Assembly (NCBI GenBank): GCA_963589235.1
Contig: CAVAJX010000001.1
Location: forward strand, 1-9,494
Direction of reading: 5' to 3'
Length of the DNA stretch: 9,494 nucleotides
From: CAG-877 sp963589235
GTDB lineage: Bacteria > Bacillota_I > Bacilli_A > RF39 > UBA660
Under the pieces are notes generated by a model. The model was not told the origin of the DNA and did not search any database. It was given only the letters and a program-made list of their open reading frames with translations. The position numbers were made by a program, and so were the translations under genes. Below are positions 1-7,247 of the stretch, piece by piece. Numbering within the stretch: the first letter of the stretch is position 1; every line of letters starts with the position of its first letter.

Positions 1-34
1 TGTTAATGTTAAAGTAAAAAAGATTCTTCATTAG

Positions 35-63
35 TTGCAACTAAAGGATATTTATGGTATTAT
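35..63 (+). promoter_or_regulatory. secG promoter
   Basis: The -35 box TTGCAA (35-40) is followed by a 17-base spacer and the -10 box TATTAT (58-63). A TATG element at 53-56 makes this an extended -10 promoter. Transcription would begin near base 70, giving a leader of about 20 bases that carries the secG ribosome binding site. It is the best-formed promoter in the window, with both boxes and ideal spacing. Confidence 0.75.
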
Positions 64-89
64 AAGTATTGTTAAAACGGAGGTGTTTT

Positions 90-305
90 ATGGAAAAGGT
101 ACTTTTAATTATTTCCATTTTATTAATTATTATAGTTCTTCTTCAATCTGGTAAAGCTGAAAGTGCTGCTCAAATTTTATCTGGTAGTAGTTCAGACTTA
201 TTCAGTAAGAGAAAAGAACGTGGTTCAGAGTTAGTTATTAGTCGTATTACTTTAATTTTGGGATTAAGTTTCTTTATTATTTGCTTAGTTTCTATGTTTA
301 TATAA
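90..305 (+). CDS. secG: Preprotein translocase subunit SecG (71 aa)
   Basis: SecG is the small accessory subunit of the SecYEG channel in the cytoplasmic membrane and assists SecA-driven protein export. The 71-residue protein has the family layout: a first membrane helix (about 3-19), a cytoplasmic loop with the conserved LLQSGK (17-22), a Ser/Gly-rich stretch and DLFSKRKERGSE (36-47), and a second helix (about 50-71). The ATG at 90 is chosen because a strong GGAGGTG site (79-85) sits just before it; a longer reading from the TTG at 69 would place that site inside the gene. It has its own promoter and terminator, so it is probably monocistronic. secG next to rnr is the usual Firmicutes order. 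Confidence 0.93.
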   Translation: MEKVLLIISILLIIIVLLQSGKAESAAQILSGSSSDLFSKRKERGSELVISRITLILGLSFFIICLVSMFI

Positions 306-317
306 GTAACGTGATTT

Positions 318-348
318 GACATATATTTTGTATATGTCTTTTTTTTTT
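318..348 (+). terminator. Intrinsic terminator after secG
   Basis: A perfect 8-bp stem, GACATATA (318-325) with TATATGTC (331-338), has a 5-base loop and is followed by ten T residues (339-348). It separates secG transcription from the rnr operon. Confidence 0.85.
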
Positions 349-361
349 GAAGATTATGAAG

Positions 362-367
362 TATAAT
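362..367 (+). promoter_or_regulatory. Probable -10 box of the rnr operon
   Basis: A perfect TATAAT lies 29 bases before the rnr ATG and just after the secG terminator. No good -35 is visible at the proper distance, where the terminator T-run falls. A TATG at 355-358 is two bases too far upstream to be a standard extended -10. A promoter is expected here because of the terminator upstream, but the exact site is uncertain. Confidence 0.5.
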
Positions 368-396
368 AATGATAGGATGAATAAGAGGGTGATTTA

Positions 397-2505
397 ATGA
401 GAGATGATATTTTAAATATTTTAAAGAATAGTGATAGAGCTCTTGATATTTATGAGTTACAAGATATGTTACACATAAATGATGTTAATCAGGCTAAAGA
501 ACTTAGTGATGAACTTAGAAAGTTAGAAGATGAGGTTGTTGTATATCATTCTAATAAGAATAAATATATGATGCTTGAAAAGAGTCATTTAAGAAAAGGT
601 GTAATGAGAACCAATAAAAAAGGTTTTGGCTTTGTTGAGATAGAAAATATGGATGATGATGTTTATGTTGCGGCTGATAATATGAATGGCGCTATTCATG
701 ATGATATTGTCTTAGTTGAAATCACTAGTAAAATGACTTTAGATAGACTAGAGGGTAGAGTATTAAAAATTATTAAGAGACAAGTACAAAGATATATTGG
801 GGAAATTACATTTGATGAAAAAGGTAAAGGACATATTAAGTTAGATGATAATAAAGTAAAACTTAATATTGAAATACCTAAAGACAAAGCATTAAATGCA
901 GTTGATGGCCATAAAGTAGTTGTTGAATTAGTAAAGAAACTTAATAATAATTTAAAATATGAAGGAAAAGTATTAGAAATTATTGGTCATAAAAATGATC
1001 CTGGTGTTGATATATTATCAATAATTTATAAGTATAATATTAATACTGTTTTTCCAGATGATGTAAAAGAAGAAGTTTCTAATATTAATATGGAAGTATT
1101 ACCTGAAGAACTTAAAGGAAGAAGAGATTTAAGAGATCAAGTAATATTTACTATTGATGGTGATGATACTAAGGATATAGATGACGCTATTTCAATTGAA
1201 AAGTTTGCTTCTGGACATTATAAATTAGGTGTTCATATAGCTGATGTTAGTTATTATGTTAAAGAGGGAAGTCCGTTAGATAATGAAGCTATGGAAAGAG
1301 GAACTAGTGTTTACTTGGTTGATAGAGTTATACCAATGTTACCTCATGAACTTTCTAATGGTATATGCTCTTTAAATCCTAATGTTGATCGTTTAGCTAT
1401 ATCATGTGTTATGGATTTTGATAGTTCTGGTAAACAAATAGATTATGAAATATTCCCTAGTGTTATTAGATCAAGAATACAAATGACTTATAAAAAAGTT
1501 AATAGTATATTAGAGAAGAATGTAGTTCCAGAAGGATATGAACCTTATGCTGATACTTTAAGAATTATGGCAGAGCTTGCTAGTATTCTTAGAAAAGCAA
1601 AAGTAAAAAGAGGTTATATTAACTTTGATATAGATGAGGCTAAGATTTTAGTTGATGAAAATTGTAAACCTACTGAAATAACAGTTCGTGAACGTGGTAC
1701 TGGTGAAAACTTAATTGAAGACTTTATGATAGCGGCTAATGAATGTGTTGCGACTCATATTTACTTTATGAATTTACCTTTTATATATCGTGTACATGAG
1801 GTTCCAAAAGAAGAGAAAATTAGAAGTTTCTTAGGCTTTGTTAGTAATTTAGGATATCAAGTACCTGGTGATATAAAAGATACTAAGCCTACAACAATGC
1901 AAAGAATATTAAAGGCACTTGAAGATAAACCTGAATATAAAATACTATCTAGTTTGTTATTAAGATGTATGCAAAAAGCGGTTTATCGTCCTGAAAACTT
2001 AGGACATTATGGTTTAGCTAGTTCATGTTATACACATTTTACTTCGCCTATACGTCGTTATCCAGATACTACTGTACATCGTTTGCTTAGAACATATTTG
2101 TTTGAAAATAAGTTAGATAATTCTACTATTCGTAAATGGGAAGAAAAGTTAGTTTATATAGCTGAACATTCATCAGAAAGAGAAAGAGCTTCAGTTGACT
2201 GTGAACGTGAAGTAGAAGATATGAAAATGGCTGAATATATGGAAAGTCATATTGGTGAAGAATTTGAAGGTATGATTTCTTCTGTTACTAGCTTTGGTAT
2301 GTTTGTAGAACTTGATAATTTAGTTGAAGGATTAGTTCCATTACGTGATATGCCTGACTTCTTTGTTTATGATGAAGATAGAATGACATTGACTGGTGAA
2401 AAAAGTCATGTTAAATATACAATTGGTGAGAGAGTTTTAGTAAAAGTTGTTAGAGCATCTAAAGAAGATAAGACTATAGATTTTGAAATAGTAAAGAAGG
2501 TGTAG
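397..2505 (+). CDS. rnr: Ribonuclease R (702 aa)
   Basis: RNase R is a processive 3'-to-5' exoribonuclease that degrades structured RNA and removes non-stop mRNA released by trans-translation. Domains in order are an N-terminal helix-turn-helix region (about 1-60), cold-shock RNA-binding domains (about 65-200, with KKGFGFVEI at 74-82), the RNB catalytic domain (about 240-565) and a C-terminal S1 domain (about 620-698, with TSFGMFVEL at 631-639). The four RNB metal-binding aspartates have canonical spacing at D254, D260, D262 and D263. The late RNB motif HFTSPIRRYPD is at 547-557. Translation starts at an ATG preceded by AGAGGGTGA. The protein stops at the end of the S1 domain and lacks the long Lys-rich tail of the E. 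coli enzyme. It heads a unit with the capA-like gene and smpB. Confidence 0.96.
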   Translation: MRDDILNILKNSDRALDIYELQDMLHINDVNQAKELSDELRKLEDEVVVYHSNKNKYMMLEKSHLRKGVMRTNKKGFGFVEIENMDDDVYVAADNMNGAIHDDIVLVEITSKMTLDRLEGRVLKIIKRQVQRYIGEITFDEKGKGHIKLDDNKVKLNIEIPKDKALNAVDGHKVVVELVKKLNNNLKYEGKVLEIIGHKNDPGVDILSIIYKYNINTVFPDDVKEEVSNINMEVLPEELKGRRDLRDQVIFTIDGDDTKDIDDAISIEKFASGHYKLGVHIADVSYYVKEGSPLDNEAMERGTSVYLVDRVIPMLPHELSNGICSLNPNVDRLAISCVMDFDSSGKQIDYEIFPSVIRSRIQMTYKKVNSILEKNVVPEGYEPYADTLRIMAELASILRKAKVKRGYINFDIDEAKILVDENCKPTEITVRERGTGENLIEDFMIAANECVATHIYFMNLPFIYRVHEVPKEEKIRSFLGFVSNLGYQVPGDIKDTKPTTMQRILKALEDKPEYKILSSLLLRCMQKAVYRPENLGHYGLASSCYTHFTSPIRRYPDTTVHRLLRTYLFENKLDNSTIRKWEEKLVYIAEHSSERERASVDCEREVEDMKMAEYMESHIGEEFEGMISSVTSFGMFVELDNLVEGLVPLRDMPDFFVYDEDRMTLTGEKSHVKYTIGERVLVKVVRASKEDKTIDFEIVKKV

Positions 2506-2512
2506 GAATATT

Positions 2513-3685
2513 ATGGTACGTAGAAGAAGAATAAGAATCAGAAATATAATTTTAGTGTTTCTTGCTTTTCTTCTTCTTTTTGTTTCTGTAATTCTTTTTT
2601 GGAAACTTAATAGTCCCGAAAAGGTAGAAAAAGATCATGTTATTGAAAAAGAAGAGGTAAAAACTCCAAAGGTTTATGAAGCAAGTGTTTTTATGGTGGG
2701 AGATGCTTTGATTCATAGTAATGTATATATTGATGCTAGAGGTGCTGATGGCAGTTATGATTTTAAGCCAATGTTAGATCAAATAAAGCCTATTTCTATT
2801 AAATATGATTTGAAGTATTATAATCAAGAAACTATTTTAGGCGGTGCCACACTAGGTTATTCTAGTTATCCTAGATTTAATTCGCCAACTGAAGTAGGAG
2901 ATGCATTTTTAGATGCGGGATTTAATCTTGTTTCTTTAGCTACTAATCATACTATGGATAAGGGTGAAGCTGGAGTAATAAACTCAGTTAATTATTGGAA
3001 AAGTAAAGAAAACGTGGTATACTCTGGTCAATGGACTTCAAATGAGGAAAGAGAAGAGTCACATGTTTATAATATCAATGGTATATCATACGCATTCTTT
3101 TCTTATACTACATGGACTAATGGTTTAGAAACACCAGCTGGTAAAGAATATTTAAATAATGTTTATTCTCCTGAAAGAGCCGCTGCTGACATTGCTAAGG
3201 TTAAAGATTTGGCTGATGTTATTATTGTGGCGATGCACTGGGGTACTGAGTATTCTTTAGGTGTTTCATCTCAACAGACAGAAATCGCTAATTACTTGTC
3301 ATCATTAGGAGTTAATTTGATTATAGGAGCTCATCCTCATGTAGTTGAGCCAGTTGAATATATTAATGATGGTAAAACTTTTGTTATATATTCATTAGGT
3401 AATTTTATTTCAGATCAAATTGGTATAGAAAGATTAACTGGTTTAATGATGGAAGTAACTATTAAAAAAGTTGTTGATGTTGATGATACAGTAACAATTA
3501 GTATTGAGAGTCCAAAAGCAGAACTAATATATACTTATTCAAAATATGGAAGGAACTTTAAAGTTTATCCTTATTATAGATTAGATAATACTTTGTTACC
3601 AAATTATATGAATTATTATGAATATTATAAGGGTATTGTTAGTTCTAGATATCCTGAACTTGTTTGGGGTCTTACAGGAGCGTGA
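2513..3685 (+). CDS. CapA/PGA_cap-family membrane-anchored protein (390 aa)
   Basis: The product is a predicted cell-surface protein of the CapA (poly-gamma-glutamate synthesis) family, which has a calcineurin-like metallophosphoesterase fold. The N terminus is a basic MVRRRRIRIR, then one membrane helix (about 11-30), a charged linker (31-54) and the catalytic-type domain (about 56-310). Family motifs are GDALIHSN (63-70), NQE (104-106), ATNHTMDKG (143-151), AMHWG (240-244), GAHPHVVEP (272-280) and YSLGNF (293-298), supplying the expected Asp, Asn and His ligands. The helix with a basic N-flank implies that the domain faces outwards. No capB, capC or capE neighbour is seen, so a role in capsule synthesis is not supported; the substrate is unknown. 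It lies 7 bases after rnr and 4 bases before smpB, so it is probably co-transcribed with both. AAGAAGG (2494-2500) at the end of rnr serves as its ribosome binding site. Confidence 0.88.
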   Translation: MVRRRRIRIRNIILVFLAFLLLFVSVILFWKLNSPEKVEKDHVIEKEEVKTPKVYEASVFMVGDALIHSNVYIDARGADGSYDFKPMLDQIKPISIKYDLKYYNQETILGGATLGYSSYPRFNSPTEVGDAFLDAGFNLVSLATNHTMDKGEAGVINSVNYWKSKENVVYSGQWTSNEEREESHVYNINGISYAFFSYTTWTNGLETPAGKEYLNNVYSPERAAADIAKVKDLADVIIVAMHWGTEYSLGVSSQQTEIANYLSSLGVNLIIGAHPHVVEPVEYINDGKTFVIYSLGNFISDQIGIERLTGLMMEVTIKKVVDVDDTVTISIESPKAELIYTYSKYGRNFKVYPYYRLDNTLLPNYMNYYEYYKGIVSSRYPELVWGLTGA

Positions 3686-3689
3686 TTAT

Positions 3690-4127
3690 ATGGAAATACT
3701 AAATAGAAAAGCAAATCATGATTATTTTATTGAAGATACATATGAAGCTGGTATTGTTCTTACGGGTACTGAAATAAAGTCTATACGTGAGGGCAATTGT
3801 AATATTAAAGATTGTTATGGAATCATTAAAAATAATGAAGTGTTTTTACTTAATATGTATGTAGGTCAGTATAAAGAAGGTAATATTTTTAATCATGAAG
3901 AAACTAGAAGTAGAAAACTTTTATTACATAAGAAAGAGATTAAGAAAATTCAACAAGCTATAGAGGTTGCTGGTCGTACCTTAGTTCCAATTAAATTGTA
4001 TTTTAAAGATAATAAATTAAAAGTACTACTTGGTGTTTGTCTTGGTAAAAAGAATTATGATAAACGTGAATCTATAAAAGAAAGAGATATAAAAAGAGAA
4101 ATGCAAAAGAAAATCAAACAGTATTAA
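3690..4127 (+). CDS. smpB: SsrA-binding protein SmpB (145 aa)
   Basis: SmpB binds tmRNA and brings it to ribosomes stalled on mRNAs without a stop codon, where its C-terminal tail occupies the empty mRNA channel. Recognised motifs are NRKANHDYFIEDTYEAGI (5-22), GTEIKSIR (26-33), GNIFNHE (64-70), RSRKLLLHKKEI (73-84) and the tail motif GKKNYDKRE (119-127), followed by a basic stretch. Length is normal for the family. The ATG at 3690 is chosen because AGGAG (3676-3680) precedes it at good spacing and because homology begins at once; an upstream in-frame ATG at 3618 lies inside the capA-like gene. Its RNA partner ssrA is in this window but separated by the inverted pfl operon. Confidence 0.95.
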   Translation: MEILNRKANHDYFIEDTYEAGIVLTGTEIKSIREGNCNIKDCYGIIKNNEVFLLNMYVGQYKEGNIFNHEETRSRKLLLHKKEIKKIQQAIEVAGRTLVPIKLYFKDNKLKVLLGVCLGKKNYDKRESIKERDIKREMQKKIKQY

Positions 4128-4139
4128 GTTTGATTTTTT
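4112..4139 (+). terminator. Terminator overlapping the smpB 3' end
   Basis: The stem AATCAAAC (4112-4119) pairs with GTTTGATT (4128-4135) across an 8-base loop and is followed by a T-run to 4139. The left arm encodes the last SmpB residues and the loop contains the TAA stop. It ends the rnr - capA-like - smpB unit. Confidence 0.75.
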
Positions 4140-4164
4140 GTGTACTTATTGCATTTTATATGAT

Positions 4165-4193
4165 AAAAGAGAACTGTTTTTAGTTCTCTTTTT
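4165..4193 (-). terminator. Bidirectional terminator between smpB and pflA
   Basis: An 11-bp perfect inverted repeat, AAAAGAGAACT (4165-4175) with AGTTCTCTTTT (4182-4192), has a 6-base loop. Both flanks give T-runs in their own reading direction, so it can stop transcripts from either strand. Read on the - strand it ends the pfl operon, and the pflA stop codon (4180-4182) falls in its loop and arm. It also backs up the smpB terminator 25 bases upstream. Confidence 0.82.
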
Positions 4194-4896
4194 GATATTT
4201 ACTTAGAAAATATTTATATAATTCATTACATTTTTCTTTATCCATATCTGGTTTATTTTCATATGGATAAGGTATGTTTAAAGATATATATTTTTCTCTA
4301 CCTAGTCTATGAAATGGTAGAAAATCTACTCGTTCTATGTTTTTAATTTTCTTTAAGTAATTTACTAGGCTATCTATATATTCTTTATTATCAGTTAGAC
4401 CTGATACTATTACTTGTCTTATCCAAACTTTTTTATTTTGTTTATTTAGTTCTTGAGTGAAGTTTTCTACATGAGTTATCTCTTGACCTGTTAGTTCTTT
4501 GTAGGATTTTGGATCTGTGTGTTTTATGTCTAATATTACTAGATCTATATATTTTAATATTTCTTCATAGGATCCATTACCAACACCGGCGGTATCTATG
4601 GCGATGTTAATATTTTCTTTTTTAAGTTTTTTAGATAATTCTATTATGAATTTATCATTTAGGAGAGGTTCTCCACCAGAAAAGGTAACGCCACCGGTAT
4701 TTTTAAAATATGGTTTACATCTAAGTATTTTATTATAAACTGTATTTATGTCATAATTGTCTTCTTTTTTGGTAAACATTTCTGGGTTATGACAATATTT
4801 GCATCTTAATTTACATCCGTTAAAAAATATTACTACTCTAATTCCAGGACCATCTACTAGTCCTAATGTTTCTATTGAATCAATACTTGTTTTCAT
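4180..4896 (-). CDS. pflA: Pyruvate formate-lyase activating enzyme (238 aa)
   Basis: This radical-SAM enzyme uses S-adenosylmethionine and a 4Fe-4S cluster to place the glycyl radical on pyruvate formate-lyase (EC 1.97.1.4). The cluster motif CxxxCxxC is at C28, C32 and C35 within GCKLRCKYCHNP. Other family marks are the N-terminal LGLVDGPGIR (11-20), the SAM-contacting SGGEP (73-77), DTAG (101-104), LDIKHTD (122-128) and RQVIVSGLTD (160-169). Length is close to the usual 245 or so. It begins two bases after the pflB stop. No strong Shine-Dalgarno is visible before its ATG (only GAGAAAA inside the pflB end), which suggests translational coupling to pflB and a lower yield of the activase. Confidence 0.95.
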   Translation of the reverse strand: MKTSIDSIETLGLVDGPGIRVVIFFNGCKLRCKYCHNPEMFTKKEDNYDINTVYNKILRCKPYFKNTGGVTFSGGEPLLNDKFIIELSKKLKKENINIAIDTAGVGNGSYEEILKYIDLVILDIKHTDPKSYKELTGQEITHVENFTQELNKQNKKVWIRQVIVSGLTDNKEYIDSLVNYLKKIKNIERVDFLPFHRLGREKYISLNIPYPYENKPDMDKEKCNELYKYFLSKYQKEN

Positions 4897-4898
4897 GT

Positions 4899-7124
4899 TT
4901 ATATTTTCTCATGGAAAGTTCTTTCAATGACTTCTTGTTGTTGCTTCTTGGTTAATCTATTGAAATGAACTGAGTAGCCTGATACTCTTATGGTAAGTAA
5001 AGGATATTTTTCAGGATGATTCATGGCATCAATTAGAGTTTCTCTGTTTAATACGTTAACATTTAAATGATGAGCACCTTGTGAAAAGTATCCATCCATT
5101 AAGTTAACTAGATTTTCTATTTGCTGATTTTTATCCATACCTAAAGCATTTGGTACAATTGTGAAAGTGTTTGATATACCATCTTTACAACAACGTTCAT
5201 ATGGAAGTTTAGCAACTGAATTAAGAGAAGCAATTGCGCCATTAGTATCTCTTCCATGCATTGGATTAGCTCCTGGTGCGAAAGGTACACCTTTTTTTCT
5301 ACCGTCTGGTGTGGCACCTGTTTTTTCACCATATACAACGTTTGAAGTTATTGTTAGTACTGATAATGTTTGTTCGGCATCACGATATGTTGGATGTTTT
5401 TTTAATTCACTAGAAAATTTATTTACTATTTCTATAGCGATATCGTCGACTCTATCATCATCATTTCCATACTTTGGAAAGTCACCTTCTATTTCAAAAT
5501 CAATACATAATCCGTCTTTATCACGTTTTGGTTTAACTTTAGCGTATTTTATTGCGGAAAGTGAATCAGCTACAACGGATAGTCCAGCTACACCATAGGC
5601 CATATATCTATGAACTTTTGTATCGTGTAAGGCCATTTGTCCAGCTTCGTATGCATATTTATCATGCATGTAGTGTATTATGTTCATACTATCTGAATAG
5701 ATTTGAGCTACTTTTTCTAGTACCTTGAAGTATGCTTGTTTTACTTTTTTATAATCTAGATATTCATCATCCATTAATTCTATATTTTCTAATACTTTAT
5801 CTTTTTTAATTTCATCAATGCCACCGTTGATACTATAAAGAAGTGCCTTGGCAAGATTACATCTAGCCCCAAAGAATTGCATATCTTTACCAAGTCTCAT
5901 TGCGGATACACAGCACGCTATGGCGTAATCACTACCATAAATATCTCTCATTAAATCGTCATTTTCATATTGAATAGCATCTGTTTCTATAGACATTTTG
6001 GCACAGTACTTTTTGAAGTTTTCTGGTAATTTTTCTGACCAAAGAATAGTTATATTTGGTTCTGGTGCTGGATCTAGATTAGTTAGTGTATGTATAAGTC
6101 TATATGATGTTTTTGTAACTAAATGATCTTTATCGTTTAACATACCGGCAATACTACAAGTTACCCAGGTTGGATCTCCTGAAAATAGTGCATCATAGTC
6201 AGGTGTACGTAAGTGACGTACTAGTCTTAATTTTATAACAAATTGATCGATTAACTCTTGAGCTTTTTTCTCTGTTAGAATTCCATCTTCAATATCTTTT
6301 GTTATATATATGTCGAAGAAAGCATCAACTCTACCTAAACTCATAGCGGCACCATTATTTTCTTTAATTGCTGCTAGATAGCCAAAGTATGTCCATTGAA
6401 TAGCTTCTTTAGCGTTTCTTGCTGGTTTAGAAATGTTAAATCCGTATGACTTAGCCATGTCTTTTATTTCTTCTAATGCTCGATATTGTTCGGCAACTTC
6501 TTCACGTAATTGAATTAGGTCATTTGTCATAGGACCAGTTAGATTGTTCCAGTCTTTTTCTTTTTGTTCTTTTAAATAATCTATTCCATATAGAGCAATT
6601 CTTCGATAATCACCAATGATTCTTCCTCTTCCGTAAGCATCTGGTAATCCTGTTAGTAGACCAACATGTCTTGCTTTTCTTATTTCTTCTGTATAAGCAT
6701 CAAATACACCATCGTTATGTGTTTTTCTAAATTCGTTTAAATATTTATCTACGGTTGGATCTAATTTATAGTTATAAGCATCAAGTTCTTGATATATCAT
6801 TCTTATTCCACCGTATGGATTTACTATTCTTTTTAATGGAGCATCTGTTTGTAGACCGACTATTACGTTGTCATCTTTACAAATATATCCAGGTTTAAAA
6901 GAATTAATGCCAGACATGTGTTTTGTATCTATTGATAGTACATGTTTTTTTAATTCCTTTTTTAGTAATTTTTGACATGTATCCCAAACTGTTTTTGTTT
7001 TAGCACTTGGTGTTGTTAGAAATGATTCATCGCCGTCGTATTTTGTATAGTTTGTTTTTATGAAATTACTGACATCTATTGTTTCTGTCCATTTTCCTTC
7101 TTTAAATCTTTTCCATTGTTCCAT
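4899..7124 (-). CDS. pflB: Formate acetyltransferase (pyruvate formate-lyase, 741 aa)
   Basis: PflB converts pyruvate and CoA to acetyl-CoA and formate (EC 2.3.1.54) in anaerobic sugar fermentation, using a glycyl radical. The catalytic adjacent cysteines are C404 and C405 in IACCVSAM (402-409). The C-terminal radical motif is RVSGYSVHF (713-721), with the radical on G716; the usual sequence is RVSGYAVRF, so Ala-to-Ser and Arg-to-His changes are present. Other conserved stretches are LPDAYGRGRIIGDYRR (160-175) and TPDGRKKG (605-612). Length fits true PflB (about 740-760) rather than the glycerol or choline relatives. A strong AGGAGGAT (7135-7141 region, - strand) precedes the start. The neighbouring pflA supplies its activator; no formate transporter is seen beside it. 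It marks a fermentative, oxygen-sensitive lifestyle. Confidence 0.97.
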   Translation of the reverse strand: MEQWKRFKEGKWTETIDVSNFIKTNYTKYDGDESFLTTPSAKTKTVWDTCQKLLKKELKKHVLSIDTKHMSGINSFKPGYICKDDNVIVGLQTDAPLKRIVNPYGGIRMIYQELDAYNYKLDPTVDKYLNEFRKTHNDGVFDAYTEEIRKARHVGLLTGLPDAYGRGRIIGDYRRIALYGIDYLKEQKEKDWNNLTGPMTNDLIQLREEVAEQYRALEEIKDMAKSYGFNISKPARNAKEAIQWTYFGYLAAIKENNGAAMSLGRVDAFFDIYITKDIEDGILTEKKAQELIDQFVIKLRLVRHLRTPDYDALFSGDPTWVTCSIAGMLNDKDHLVTKTSYRLIHTLTNLDPAPEPNITILWSEKLPENFKKYCAKMSIETDAIQYENDDLMRDIYGSDYAIACCVSAMRLGKDMQFFGARCNLAKALLYSINGGIDEIKKDKVLENIELMDDEYLDYKKVKQAYFKVLEKVAQIYSDSMNIIHYMHDKYAYEAGQMALHDTKVHRYMAYGVAGLSVVADSLSAIKYAKVKPKRDKDGLCIDFEIEGDFPKYGNDDDRVDDIAIEIVNKFSSELKKHPTYRDAEQTLSVLTITSNVVYGEKTGATPDGRKKGVPFAPGANPMHGRDTNGAIASLNSVAKLPYERCCKDGISNTFTIVPNALGMDKNQQIENLVNLMDGYFSQGAHHLNVNVLNRETLIDAMNHPEKYPLLTIRVSGYSVHFNRLTKKQQQEVIERTFHEKI

Positions 7125-7147
7125 TATAATATCATCCTCCTACTTTT

Positions 7148-7158
7148 AGTATAACATA
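7148..7158 (-). promoter_or_regulatory. pflB extended -10 promoter
   Basis: Read on the - strand, 7158-7148 gives TATGTTATACT, an extended -10 element (TATG, one base, TATACT). No good -35 is visible 16-18 bases upstream. The predicted start near 7141-7143 leaves a leader of only about 18 bases that begins almost at the AGGAGG site. The 120-base gap between pflB and ssrA holds this promoter and the divergent ssrA promoter. I saw no convincing Rex or FNR operator in it; a short AGTGT (7182-7186) / ACACT (7205-7209) inverted pair is too weak to call. Confidence 0.55.
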
Positions 7159-7226
7159 TTAGTTTGAATTTTATTAGTTTTAGTGTCGTTGTTTCCTTTT
7201 ATTTACACTGGATTTTTTGAGTGTTT

Positions 7227-7237
7227 TATGTTATAAT
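7227..7237 (+). promoter_or_regulatory. ssrA extended -10 promoter
   Basis: TATGTTATAAT (7227-7237) is a perfect extended -10 element. No standard -35 is found at 16-18 bases, the nearest being TGGATT at 7209-7214. The expected start near 7241-7244 leaves only a few bases of 5' leader before the mature tmRNA end at 7248, to be removed by RNase P. Confidence 0.7.
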
Positions 7238-7247
7238 ACAGCTACAT

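Noticed and set aside
696..887. A 63-codon - strand frame
   Set aside because: It is antisense within the conserved cold-shock region of rnr, with no ribosome binding site of note.
2513..3685. Poly-gamma-glutamate capsule operon
   Set aside because: Only a CapA-family protein is present; no capB, capC or capE homologue is nearby, so capsule synthesis cannot be claimed.
3618..3689. Longer smpB start at an upstream ATG
   Set aside because: The extension overlaps the capA-like gene, has no SmpB homology and ignores the AGGAG site before the ATG at 3690.
4666..4682. Possible second copy of the ssrA 3' end (TTCTCCACCA-like match)
   Set aside because: It lies inside the conserved SGGEP-coding part of pflA and matches only about ten bases, so it is coincidence rather than an attachment site.
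5161..5598. A 145-codon + strand frame, and a 65-codon - strand frame at 5141-5338
   Set aside because: Both lie fully inside pflB, whose frame is intact and carries all catalytic motifs; they are out-of-frame shadows.
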